This document shows positions 9,173-18,239 of a DNA stretch of 64,000 nt, piece after piece. Origin of the DNA: Chitinophaga costaii (GTDB lineage: Bacteria; Bacteroidota; Bacteroidia; Chitinophagales; Chitinophagaceae); contig NZ_FMAR01000003.1 of NCBI RefSeq assembly GCF_900094705.1, positions 388,879-452,878 on the forward strand, written 5' to 3'. How positions within the stretch are numbered: the first letter of the stretch is position 1; each line of letters opens with the position of its first letter. The notes below the pieces were generated by a model. The model was not told where the DNA came from. It made no database searches and saw only the letters and a program-made list of their open reading frames with translations. Both the position numbers and the translations under genes were made by a program.

Positions 9173-9204
9173 CTATCATTTTTGAACCCTATCATTTTGT
9201 AACC
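9173..9204 (+). repeat. Tandem 16-bp repeat upstream of the 9223 gene
   Basis: CTATCATTTTTGAACC (9173-9188) is followed directly by CTATCATTTTGTAACC (9189-9204); 14 of 16 bases agree. The pair ends 18 bp before the ATG at 9223, so it may be a regulator site or a duplicated promoter part. Confidence 0.6.
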
Positions 9205-9222
9205 CTTATTGAGTATTCCACC

Positions 9223-10041
9223 ATGAAACATTTGTTGGTGATTTTCTGCGTGATATTACGCGGATGCGCATTTGCGCAGGTATTATGGCCCGTGGGAAAA
9301 GACCCGGGGCTGGGCGTTTATAGCCATCATTTTCAACAAGTATTTGCCACGGTGCAGCATCCGGCGGCCTTGGCATGGCAGGGCAGTTTTACAGCGGGGA
9401 TTTATGCGGAGCGCAGGTTTATGCTGGAGGCTACCAATGCATATGCCGCAGCCATTGCATTGCCGGCGGGGCCGGGCGGCTTTGGACTTAATATGCAGCA
9501 CTTCGGTTATTCGGATTACCGGGAGCAGCAGGTGGGCTTTGGTTACGGGCGTCACCTGGGCAAGCTGGTAGACATAGGCTTGCAGGTAGATTATTTTGTG
9601 AAATCAATTGCCGGGTATGGGCAGGCTGCGGTAACTACTTTTAACGGTGGGGTGATGGTGCATATCAGCCCCCAGGTGCATGTGGGGGTAGATGTATTTA
9701 ACCCCGTTCGCAAAAGACTATATAAGCTGGGAGAAGAACAATTGGCGGCCATGTGTACCGTGGGGGCAGGTTACGAAGCATCGCAATGGTATGTAAGCGC
9801 CGTGGCCACTGCTACAGCAGGACAGCCCCTGCTCACGCGGGTGGCTTGTACCTATGTGCTGGTAAAACAACTGGCCTTGGAGGCCGGCATCGCTACCAAT
9901 GCGCAATATAATTTTGCAGGTGTGTCGCTGCGCTTATCACATCTGCGTATAGACGTAGCCGGTAGTTATCATCCACAACTGGGCATTACACCGGCGGCTA
10001 CGCTCATCTGGCGCGGCACGCCACGGGACGCCACGCCATAG
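9223..10041 (+). CDS. Predicted outer-membrane beta-barrel protein
   Basis: A 272-residue protein with a signal peptide (MKHLLVIFCVILRGCAFAQ) and a series of alternating hydrophobic/polar strands rich in Gly and aromatic residues. An example is LGKLVDIGLQVDYFVK followed by FNGGVMVHISPQVHVGVDV. This is the pattern of the PorV/PorQ-like small barrels of Bacteroidota, but no diagnostic motif lets me name the family. The next gene on the same strand, 105 bp away, also encodes a secreted protein with barrel-like sequence. Function unknown. Confidence 0.65.
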   Translation: MKHLLVIFCVILRGCAFAQVLWPVGKDPGLGVYSHHFQQVFATVQHPAALAWQGSFTAGIYAERRFMLEATNAYAAAIALPAGPGGFGLNMQHFGYSDYREQQVGFGYGRHLGKLVDIGLQVDYFVKSIAGYGQAAVTTFNGGVMVHISPQVHVGVDVFNPVRKRLYKLGEEQLAAMCTVGAGYEASQWYVSAVATATAGQPLLTRVACTYVLVKQLALEAGIATNAQYNFAGVSLRLSHLRIDVAGSYHPQLGITPAATLIWRGTPRDATP

Positions 10042-10146
10042 CACATACGCATGTGAGGCTTCCTATGCGGATTTACTTCAGCATTTTTACCTAACCTCCA
10101 TATTCATCCCTGAAAAAAAATCATTCATCGTTATACCCCATCGTCC

Positions 10147-12183
10147 ATGAAAACTGTACTGTTCCTTCTCGCTGGCATTTTTGCCTGCGCACGGGTACTC
10201 GCGCAGCAGCCCGAAACACAGCCCTACATCACCGAAAACCAGTTTGAAGAAGAAAGTGCCCGCACAGACGCTATTCCGCAAGAAGATGGGCAGTGGCAGG
10301 ACCAGGAGGCTTACCGCCGCCGTCCTTTGCAACTGAACAAAGCCAGCGCTGGGGAACTGGCTTCCCTGGGCATGCTTACGCCTTGGCAGATTACGGCGTT
10401 GCTGCGTTACCGTGATACCCTTGGAGCGTTTATCAGCTTATATGAACTGCAAGCTATTCCTGGTTTTGACCAGTCCACCATTGAGCGCTTACTACCCTTT
10501 GTACAGGTGGGTTACGACCTGGACCCGCATATCAACTGGCGTACCAGGCTTACCCAGGGCAGTACCAGCATGTTACTGCGCTACACCCGCACCATGGAAG
10601 CGGCCAGGGGATACCAGGCGGCAGATAGCGTCGCGCCACATTACCTGGGTAGCCCAGATGGTTTGCAACTGCGTTACCGTTACAACCATCCAGGTTATGC
10701 GAGTTATGGACTTGTGATGCAAAAAGACGCGGGGGAGCAGTGGTTTCAAGGTGCGGAAAAGCAGGGCTTCGATTTTTACAGCGCCCATGCTGCTATAAAA
10801 AACGACAAGGCCCTGGCGGCCCTCCTGCTGGGCGACTATACGGTGAACATGGGGCAGGGGCTTGTAAACTGGCAGGCACAGGCCTTTGGCAAAAGCGCCG
10901 GCGTGATGAACGTAGAGCGGCAGGGCGACTTGTTGCGGCCTTATGCCTCCGCAGGTGAATATTATTTTTACCGCGGGGCTGCCATTACCCTGCGGGCAGG
11001 CCACTGGCGATGCACTGCTTTTGCATCCAGCCGTAAGTTGGACGGCAATGCTGTGACTGATACCCTCGGCATAAACTATATTACCTCCCTGGTGGCCAGC
11101 GGCTACCACCGCTCAGAAAATGAACTAAACCAGCGACAGCAGGTGAGGCAATATACAATGGGTGGCAACATAGGACTGCACTATCGAACCTGGCAATGGG
11201 GGCTGAATGTGTTGTACAACCACCTTTCGCAGCCGCTGCAAAAACGGGCCTATCCTTATAACCGGTTCGAATTTGCTGGCCAGGCGCTGGGCAATGCCAG
11301 TGTAGACTATAGCGGTAACTGGCGCAACCTGCATTTCTTTGGAGAAGTAGCTGCCAGCGATAACCGCCGTTTTTCTATGATACAGGGGCTACTGGCTGCC
11401 GTGGCGCCTGCGATAGACCTGGCACTGGTGTACCGGCATTACGACCGGGCCTATCAAAGCCTGTATGCCAATGCCTTCGGCGAATCTTTTCGCCCGGCCA
11501 ATGAAAGCGGTGTATATAGTGCGCTCACCTGGCGGCTCTTTAAGCCACTTACGCTCAATGCTTACTTCGATGCATTCCGCTTTCCCTGGCTGAAATACCG
11601 TGTGAATGCGCCCTCGGCGGGCAACGACCTGCAAGGGAGCTTGTTATATGCACTGTCTAAAAAAAGTAGTGTTTACATGGGTTATCATCACAAAACCCAT
11701 GACCAGAACTTGGCGGTGGCAGCGCAGGGGCTAACGCCGGTATGGCCCGCACATACTTTCGGATGGCGGTGGCAGTCCATAGTGGCATGTTCCCCGGCGT
11801 TCACCTGGAAAATGCGGGTGCAAACATCGACCTACCGCCATGGTAGCGAACATGCCGCCGGATGGATGTTGTATGAAGAAGGCAGTCGCCAGTGGAAACG
11901 ATTCACGCTAACCGGAAGAATCACTTTATTTAATACGGATAATTCCGACGCAAGGATCTACATCAATGAAACGAGTATGCTGTATAGTTATGATATTGCG
12001 CAGCTATATGGGAAAGGATATACCTGGTATGTGCAGGCGCGATACAAAACAAAACACTTTACCTGCTGGTGCCGTTTGCGCCAGGCGCACTATAGCGATG
12101 CAGATCATATTGGCAGTGGATGGGATGAAATAAAAGGGCCTAACAAAACAGCTTTACAGGTACAGGTAGAATACCGGATGTAG
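10147..12183 (+). CDS. Helix-hairpin-helix protein with predicted outer-membrane barrel
   Basis: A 678-residue exported protein (signal MKTVLFLLAGIFACARVLAQ). Residues about 60-120 form tandem helix-hairpin-helix units of ComEA type: LQLNKASAGELASLGMLTP, then LQAIPGFDQSTIERLLPFV. The remaining 550 residues are rich in Tyr, Trp and Gly with alternating strands, as expected of a large beta-barrel. Proteins with this HhH-plus-barrel layout are common in Bacteroidota and uncharacterised. ComEA-type HhH units bind DNA, so a role in DNA capture at the surface is possible but only inferred. Confidence 0.75.
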   Translation: MKTVLFLLAGIFACARVLAQQPETQPYITENQFEEESARTDAIPQEDGQWQDQEAYRRRPLQLNKASAGELASLGMLTPWQITALLRYRDTLGAFISLYELQAIPGFDQSTIERLLPFVQVGYDLDPHINWRTRLTQGSTSMLLRYTRTMEAARGYQAADSVAPHYLGSPDGLQLRYRYNHPGYASYGLVMQKDAGEQWFQGAEKQGFDFYSAHAAIKNDKALAALLLGDYTVNMGQGLVNWQAQAFGKSAGVMNVERQGDLLRPYASAGEYYFYRGAAITLRAGHWRCTAFASSRKLDGNAVTDTLGINYITSLVASGYHRSENELNQRQQVRQYTMGGNIGLHYRTWQWGLNVLYNHLSQPLQKRAYPYNRFEFAGQALGNASVDYSGNWRNLHFFGEVAASDNRRFSMIQGLLAAVAPAIDLALVYRHYDRAYQSLYANAFGESFRPANESGVYSALTWRLFKPLTLNAYFDAFRFPWLKYRVNAPSAGNDLQGSLLYALSKKSSVYMGYHHKTHDQNLAVAAQGLTPVWPAHTFGWRWQSIVACSPAFTWKMRVQTSTYRHGSEHAAGWMLYEEGSRQWKRFTLTGRITLFNTDNSDARIYINETSMLYSYDIAQLYGKGYTWYVQARYKTKHFTCWCRLRQAHYSDADHIGSGWDEIKGPNKTALQVQVEYRM

Positions 12184-12911
12184 GATGATGGTAGGTAACG
12201 TGCGCGGAAAGCCGCGCCAGTAGCCTATGACGGCCACTGCATAATTACCGCAGCAGCCGTAAGCGGATCATTTTTATAAAAGACCAATTCTTGTCATTGT
12301 CTACTATCTACATAGGTTATACATATTTTAATTATATTAATGTTAAACCCTTGTTAATTTTTATTTGTTTAAACAATGTTTTTTTATACCTTGCATTAGT
12401 ACCAAAATCTAAAACGAAGCTTTCGTGTGTGTTTGATTTGTTAATAGTGTTTCAATAAGATCAACAACGAAATTTAAAATATCGATCAACAAAATTGTTA
12501 GAAGAACCTGGTAACAACAAAATTTGTGTAAGACTATTTGCTTTACCCTGATGCTATAAATCAGTCTGCCAAGTATTTTGGATAATGTATACCGTTTGTC
12601 AATCAATAGCTCAATCATTTAATGCGCTAACAACAAAATCAATTATATAACCCGATTCGTTTGACCTGTGCTTAATCGCTACCATGGCGTATTATTGGTG
12701 TTGAACATTTCAATCAAAATCTAAACGCTCTACATGCACACTATTGGAAAAATAGTACTGAAAGGTTTGTAACGCAGTTTTATTTCCACCCAAATGTATA
12801 TGCTGTGCCATGTGCACAAATCAATGCGAAGGCGTTGGTCATGGACATGGGCATACCCCTTGATCTCTAAGTTTTTTTACATAGTTCATTAACCAAAATT
12901 TAAATCTTTTT
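12184..12911 (+). other. 728-bp gene-free leader region upstream of susC
   Basis: This A+T-rich stretch has no credible gene. It holds a small GC hairpin (GCGCGG 12202-12207 with CCGCGC 12212-12217) just after the previous gene, a promoter candidate at 12364-12394, and several copies of AACAAAAT-like sequence (12488-12495, 12515-12522, 12630-12639). If the promoter is real, the susC transcript has an untranslated leader of about 510 nt, long enough for a regulatory RNA element. No known riboswitch class is recognised. Confidence 0.6.
12364..12394 (+). promoter_or_regulatory. Candidate distal promoter of the susCD operon
   Basis: TTTG at 12364-12367, 19 nt, then TACCTTGC at 12387-12394. Spacing is exact, but the -7 box departs from TAnnTTTG at its last two bases. 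Confidence 0.35.
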
Positions 12912-15900
12912 ATGAAAAGAGCACTACTCTTTTTCACCATGCTTATGGTGGCTGCAACCATGGTCTACGCCCAGCAGCACCAGGTGTCCGGGAAGGTTAC
13001 TGGCAGTGATGGCGCTGCAGTTCCTCTTGCCACTGTCCAGGTAAAAGGTACCACCACTGGTACCACAGCGGATGCTAATGGCGTTTTTACATTGACGGTA
13101 AACCCCAGCGACATCCTGGTAATAAGAAGCGTAGGATTTCAATCACAGGAAGTCAGGGTAGGCAATGGCGGCACTCTCAATGTTATATTGACGCCAGATA
13201 ACGCCAGCCTCCAGGAAGTGGTGGTTACGGCGCTCGGTATCCGGAGAAATAAAAATGAGCTGCCTTACGCTGCACAAACGGTAACTGCCGAAGAGCTAAA
13301 CCGGACCCGCGATGCAAACGTAACCAACTCACTTTCCGGTAAAGTATCCGGCCTGGAAATACGCCGCAATAACAGCCTGGGTGGTTCTACCAACATTGTG
13401 CTGCGGGGTAATAAATCGCTGACCAATGATAACCAGGCTATGTTTGTGGTAGATGGTGTGCCGATAGACAATGCCAATACCAACAACCATGATTCCCGCA
13501 CGGGTGCTGGTGGTTATGATTATGGTAATGCGGCGGCAGACATTAACCCCGATGATATTGAATCGGTGAATGTACTGAAAGGCGCTGCTGCCAGTGCATT
13601 GTATGGTTCCCGCGCAGCAAACGGGGTGATCATGATCACTACCAAAAAAGCAGCCAAAGGTGTAGGTGTTACCATCAACAGCGGGGTAACAAAAGGCTAC
13701 ATTGATAAATCTACCCTGCCTAAATACCAGCATGAATACGGTGCCGGTTATGGCGATTACTTCGATTATGGTGCCGATGATGTACCTATTGTACCTATGT
13801 ATGATGATGCTTCCCTGGGTCATAAATTTGATCCTTCCATGCAGGTGTATACCTGGGAATCGTTTGATCCTACAGATAAAAATTATGGCAAGTCTGTGCC
13901 CTGGGTGGCCGCTTCCCATGGCCCCAACTCCTTTTACCTGAACCCTACATCCACCAACAACAGTGTTACCATTAATTCCGGAGGAGAAAAAGGATACTTT
14001 AAACTGGGGTACACCAAAAGCATAGAAGATGGCATCCTGCCAAATTCACAACTGAAAAAAGACCTGGTAAACTTCGGCGCTTCTTACGATGTAACCGACA
14101 AGCTTACCGCCAGCGCCAATGCAAACTTTACTCGGCAGACGGGCCTGGGCCGTTATGGTACCGGGTATGGGCTGAACAACGTATCGAGCAACCTGCGCCA
14201 GTGGTGGGAAATGAATACCGATCTTAAATCGCAGAAAGATGCTTACTTCCGGACCAAACAAAATGATACCTGGAACCGCAATGGTGCAGACGACCCGGTG
14301 CCGGCCTATTGGGACAATCCCTATTTTGTGCGGTATGAAAACTATGAGAACGATTCCCGCAACCGCATCTTCGGCAACGTAGCCTTGAATTATAAATTTG
14401 CTCCATGGTTTAGCGTAATGGGCCGTGTATCGGTAGATCATTACAATGAAATACAGGAAGAACGTATTGCCAAAGGCAGTATCAACGTTTCGCAATACCA
14501 GCGTTTTAACCATGAATACAATGAGTACAACTACGACCTGCTGCTGAACTTCCAGCACACCTTTGCTTCCGGCCTGTCGCTGAAAGGGCTGATCGGGGGC
14601 AACGTTCGCCGCAATACGCAGTCTTCCATCCTGGCCTCTACCAACGGAGGCCTGCTGATAGATCGCCTGTACTCCCTGACCAATACGGCCAACCCCATGC
14701 AGGCGCCCACTGAAACAGATTCCACGTTTGAAGTGGATGGTATCTTTGCCTCCGGCACCGTAGGTTGGAAAGACTTGCTCTTCCTGGATATTACCGGTCG
14801 CCGCGATAAGGCTTCTACCTTGCCGGCCAATAACAATACCTACTATTACCCCTCCGCTTCCCTGGGTTTTGTATTCTCCAAATTGATGCCCAGTGCTACC
14901 TGGCTGTCTTATGGTAAACTGCGCGCCAACATTGCAGAAGTGGGCAACAGCGGAACTCCTTATCTGATCCAGGATTACTACGATGTACCCACCGGTATTA
15001 ATGGTACGCCGCTGGCATCTGTAAGAAATACCAAAAACAATCCCGACCTGAAACCGGAAAGAACCATCAGCCATGAATTTGGCCTGGAAGCTGCTTTCCT
15101 GAACAACCGGGTAGGCTTTGACTTCTCTTATTACAACCAGCGCTCCATTGACCAGATCGTACCCTTACCCGTATCTAACGCTACCGGATATACGTATAAA
15201 GTGATTAATGCCGGTACGATCGTAAACAAAGGTATTGAGCTTTCTGCTTACGTAACGCCGGTGAAGACCAAGGATTTCAGTTGGACGTTAAACCTGAACT
15301 TTGCCCGCAACCGCAACCGTGTTACAGAGCTGAATGGTACGGACGTACTGCAACTCCTGGATGCACAGGGCGGCGTAACCATCAATGCCACCAAGGGAGA
15401 GGCCTATGGTAACATCCGGGGTACAGACTATGTATACCTGAACGGACAGCGGGAAGTGGACGAAGACGGCCATTACGTATTTACCAGTACTTCCAACAAT
15501 ACTATCGGTAATGTAAGCCCTGATTGGATAGGCGGCGTATCCAATACACTTAAATACAAAAACCTGTCCCTGAGTTTCCTGATAGACATTAAACATGGCG
15601 GCGATGTATTCTCGCTTGATATGTATTATGGACTGGCTACCGGCTTGTACCAGGAAACGGCTGGGCTAAATGAACTGGGTGGAGAAAAAAGAGGTGATCC
15701 GAATAGCAATGGTGGTGTGCTGAATAAGGGTGTTACCGCAGATGGTAAGCCCAATACCAAACGTATTACCTATGCAGATTACGGAGAAGCTGGTTACTAC
15801 TACAATCCCGATAAGGCTTTTGTGTACGATGCCAGCTACGTAAAATTGCGGGAAGTAGCACTCACCTTCTCCCTGCCTTCAAAATGGCTGTCGCATGTGA

Positions 15901-16076
15901 ATGCATTTAAAGGCATAGATATTAGCCTGCTGGGCCGTAACCTTTGGATTATTCATAAAAACCTGCCTTATTCCGATCCGGAAGATGGCCTGGGGTCGGG
16001 TAACCTGCAAGGCTACCAGGTAGGCGCATATCCTACCACCCGTAACATTGGTTTTAACGTTAAACTGAGATTCTAA
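12912..16076 (+). CDS. SusC/RagA-family TonB-dependent outer-membrane transporter
   Basis: A 1054-residue transporter that takes up oligomeric nutrients across the outer membrane, energised by TonB. It has a signal peptide (MKRALLFFTMLMVAATMVYAQ) and a CarboxypepD_reg-like domain (about residues 24-100; VSGKVTGSDGAAVPLATVQV). The hallmark LQEVVVTALGIRR comes next, then the plug domain (SLSGKVSGLEIRR, VVDGVPIDN, VLKGAAASALYGSRAANGVI), and a barrel of about 800 residues ending in an aromatic Phe (NVKLRF). It is followed 17 bp later by its SusD partner. No sigma/anti-sigma pair or glycoside hydrolase is next to it, so the substrate is unknown. Confidence 0.96.
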   Translation: MKRALLFFTMLMVAATMVYAQQHQVSGKVTGSDGAAVPLATVQVKGTTTGTTADANGVFTLTVNPSDILVIRSVGFQSQEVRVGNGGTLNVILTPDNASLQEVVVTALGIRRNKNELPYAAQTVTAEELNRTRDANVTNSLSGKVSGLEIRRNNSLGGSTNIVLRGNKSLTNDNQAMFVVDGVPIDNANTNNHDSRTGAGGYDYGNAAADINPDDIESVNVLKGAAASALYGSRAANGVIMITTKKAAKGVGVTINSGVTKGYIDKSTLPKYQHEYGAGYGDYFDYGADDVPIVPMYDDASLGHKFDPSMQVYTWESFDPTDKNYGKSVPWVAASHGPNSFYLNPTSTNNSVTINSGGEKGYFKLGYTKSIEDGILPNSQLKKDLVNFGASYDVTDKLTASANANFTRQTGLGRYGTGYGLNNVSSNLRQWWEMNTDLKSQKDAYFRTKQNDTWNRNGADDPVPAYWDNPYFVRYENYENDSRNRIFGNVALNYKFAPWFSVMGRVSVDHYNEIQEERIAKGSINVSQYQRFNHEYNEYNYDLLLNFQHTFASGLSLKGLIGGNVRRNTQSSILASTNGGLLIDRLYSLTNTANPMQAPTETDSTFEVDGIFASGTVGWKDLLFLDITGRRDKASTLPANNNTYYYPSASLGFVFSKLMPSATWLSYGKLRANIAEVGNSGTPYLIQDYYDVPTGINGTPLASVRNTKNNPDLKPERTISHEFGLEAAFLNNRVGFDFSYYNQRSIDQIVPLPVSNATGYTYKVINAGTIVNKGIELSAYVTPVKTKDFSWTLNLNFARNRNRVTELNGTDVLQLLDAQGGVTINATKGEAYGNIRGTDYVYLNGQREVDEDGHYVFTSTSNNTIGNVSPDWIGGVSNTLKYKNLSLSFLIDIKHGGDVFSLDMYYGLATGLYQETAGLNELGGEKRGDPNSNGGVLNKGVTADGKPNTKRITYADYGEAGYYYNPDKAFVYDASYVKLREVALTFSLPSKWLSHVNAFKGIDISLLGRNLWIIHKNLPYSDPEDGLGSGNLQGYQVGAYPTTRNIGFNVKLRF

Positions 16077-16093
16077 ACACAACACCAGAAACG

Positions 16094-17566
16094 ATGAAAA
16101 GATTCAAACTTTGCCTGATATACACCGTGGTGAGCGCTTTTATGGTATCCTGCACCAAACACCTGGAGGACCTGAACGTTATCACGAAAAGCCCGCAGGA
16201 CGTATCTTACACCACCTTGTTCTCCGCTGCAGAACTGCGCCTGGTGAACCAGCTTACCGATGCGGATGAGAACTATAACGTATTCCGACTGCAATCGCAG
16301 TACTGGACGGAAACCACTTATGTGGATGAAGCCAATTACAACCTGAACTCTCGCGCTATTCCCGATCACATATGGGCCGCACTGTACCGCGATGTACTTC
16401 AGGACCTGGAGAGAGCTAAGAGCTTGCTGCCGGCTTCCGCCGATCCTACTTCCGCCACTAGCAAAAACCAACTGGCCATTATAGACGTGCTGGAAGTGTT
16501 TACCTACTCCACGCTGGTAAACATTTACGGTAATATTCCTTACAGCAAGGCGCTGGACATCAACAACGTGATGCCCACTTACGACGATGCTGCTACTATC
16601 TATGCTGACTTGTTTACCCGCCTCGACGCCGACATAGCAGCGCTTAGTACCAGTGGCGAGGGCTTTGGTAGCATAGACCTGATATACGGCACTACCGATG
16701 CGAAACTTAGCAACCAGGTGGAGCTATGGAAAAAGTTTGCCAATTCCCTGAAATTGAGAATGGCGCTTACAGTAGCGGATGTAGACGGTACCGCCGGACA
16801 GAAAGCGGCAGAAGCTGCGGCAGGCGTGTTCACCTCCGCCGCCGACAATGCGTCTTTTGCTTACTCCACCATTCCGCCCAATACAAATCCGGTGTGGGTG
16901 GCCCTGGTACAAAGTGGCCGTCATGACTTTATCGGCACCAATACCTTAGTAGATATTCTCAATGCCCTCAATGATCCGCGCCTTCCTCAATTCTTTACAA
17001 CGGTTCCCGGCTCGGACCCCGCCGTGTATGCCGGTGCGCCATATGGTGTAAAATCAGTATTCACCGACTGGTCTGGTCCCAGCCCGAAAGTAGAAGTGAA
17101 AGACCGTGAAGCCCTGGTATTGGATTATTCAGAGGTAGAATTTTACCTGGCGGAAGCAGCCGCCCGTGGTTACGCAGTAGGTGGCACGCCCGCCAGTCAT
17201 TACAATGCAGGTATCAAAGCGTCTATCCTTTATTGGGGTGGTACGGAAGATGATTACGCCGCGTATGTTGCGCAACCATCTGTAGCCTATGCCACTGCCA
17301 GCGTTCCAAATGGCTGGAAAGGGGCCATTGGCACCCAATCCTGGATAGCTCACTACAACCGTGGTTATGAAGGATGGCTTTCCTGGAGAACGCTGGACTT
17401 CCCCCTCTTTAACGTTCCACCAAATGTAGACGACTATGCAGACATTCCGGTACGGTATACTTACCCGGTTACGGAACAGAACCTTAATAAGACCAACTAT
17501 AATGCCGCTGCCGCCGCCATTGGAGGCGACGCTTTATCGACCAAGTTGTTTTGGGATAAATTTTAA
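16094..17566 (+). CDS. SusD/RagB-family nutrient-binding outer-membrane lipoprotein
   Basis: A 490-residue lipoprotein. The lipobox places the acylated Cys at residue 20 (AFMVSC), followed by TKHLEDLNVITKSPQDV, typical of the SusD-like group that pairs with SusC. Such proteins form a lid over the transporter and bind the incoming ligand. The Tyr- and Trp-rich C-terminal part with YPVTEQNLNKTNYNAA is also a family trait. It lies in an operon with the preceding transporter gene and ends at a strong terminator. Ligand unknown. Confidence 0.93.
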   Translation: MKRFKLCLIYTVVSAFMVSCTKHLEDLNVITKSPQDVSYTTLFSAAELRLVNQLTDADENYNVFRLQSQYWTETTYVDEANYNLNSRAIPDHIWAALYRDVLQDLERAKSLLPASADPTSATSKNQLAIIDVLEVFTYSTLVNIYGNIPYSKALDINNVMPTYDDAATIYADLFTRLDADIAALSTSGEGFGSIDLIYGTTDAKLSNQVELWKKFANSLKLRMALTVADVDGTAGQKAAEAAAGVFTSAADNASFAYSTIPPNTNPVWVALVQSGRHDFIGTNTLVDILNALNDPRLPQFFTTVPGSDPAVYAGAPYGVKSVFTDWSGPSPKVEVKDREALVLDYSEVEFYLAEAAARGYAVGGTPASHYNAGIKASILYWGGTEDDYAAYVAQPSVAYATASVPNGWKGAIGTQSWIAHYNRGYEGWLSWRTLDFPLFNVPPNVDDYADIPVRYTYPVTEQNLNKTNYNAAAAAIGGDALSTKLFWDKF

Positions 17567-17585
17567 TCTAATCCATTTTTGCCCG

Positions 17586-17618
17586 AAAGGCCGCCAGCAC
17601 CCTGCTGGCGGCCTTTTT
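17586..17618 (+). terminator. Intrinsic terminator of the susCD operon
   Basis: A 14-bp perfect stem, AAAGGCCGCCAGCA (17586-17599) with TGCTGGCGGCCTTT (17603-17616), with a CCC loop and a T run to 17618. Confidence 0.88.
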
Positions 17619-17831
17619 ACTATCTGTGACCTGGTAAATGGAGGCGCAATTATAGTGGGTTGTACCAGCTCACCTACTGGCCAGGAGGCGCTTTCAGTGT
17701 GTCAGTAAATATAAAAGGCATCGCCCCTGTAATACCTTATTCCAGGCTGACAAGGCTTTAGCAGAATATACATTAAAGTCTTAAAAATCATTGCATTTAA
17801 AAAAATAGGCCTCATTTGAAGTCTCTTTTTT

Positions 17832-17839
17832 TATTTTTG
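17832..17839 (+). promoter_or_regulatory. Candidate -7 element for the DUF3467 gene
   Basis: TATTTTTG is a perfect TAnnTTTG, 21 bp before the ATG at 17861. A TTTG at 17815 is only 13 nt upstream, so the -33 part is not convincing. Confidence 0.4.
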
Positions 17840-17860
17840 TACCGCGTTAAAAAAACCAAT

Positions 17861-18175
17861 ATGGATATTCAGGAAGAAGAGCAGCATCAATTAAACATAG
17901 AACTGAGCGAGGAGATGGCAGAAGGCACTTATGCTAACCTGGCCGTTATTACACATTCCAATGCAGAATTTGTAGTGGATTTTGTGAACGTAATGCCCGG
18001 ATTGCCTAAGGCTAAAGTGAAGTCCCGCATTATTTTAACGCCGCAGCATGCCAAGCGTTTTATGAAGGCCATGCTGGAAAACATCAAAAAATATGAATCC
18101 GTGCATGGAACCATCCAGGACCAGGAGCCGGTATCCATGCCCATGAATTTTGGCGGGCCTTCCGCGCAAGCCTAG
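17861..18175 (+). CDS. DUF3467 domain-containing protein
   Basis: A 104-residue acidic protein starting MDIQEEEQHQLNIELSEEMA at the ATG at 17861. A TTG upstream would extend it with an unlikely sequence that includes the promoter. The core (GTYANLAVITHSNAEFVVDF and VKSRIILTPQHAKRFMKAML) fits the DUF3467 family, a small, conserved Bacteroidota protein without known function. The following dehydrogenase gene starts 64 bp downstream. Confidence 0.88.
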   Translation: MDIQEEEQHQLNIELSEEMAEGTYANLAVITHSNAEFVVDFVNVMPGLPKAKVKSRIILTPQHAKRFMKAMLENIKKYESVHGTIQDQEPVSMPMNFGGPSAQA

Positions 18176-18239
18176 TGCTGGCGTAGCATTGCGGGCTTTG
18201 CCCGGTTTACATTTTTCAGCATTACTGAGACTTCGCGTT

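Noticed and set aside
12409..12618. A 69-codon minus-strand frame in the susC leader
   Set aside because: A+T-rich with no start signal, no family and no promoter on that strand.
14046..15074. A 342-codon minus-strand frame inside susC
   Set aside because: It lies wholly within a clear SusC coding sequence and shows no motif.
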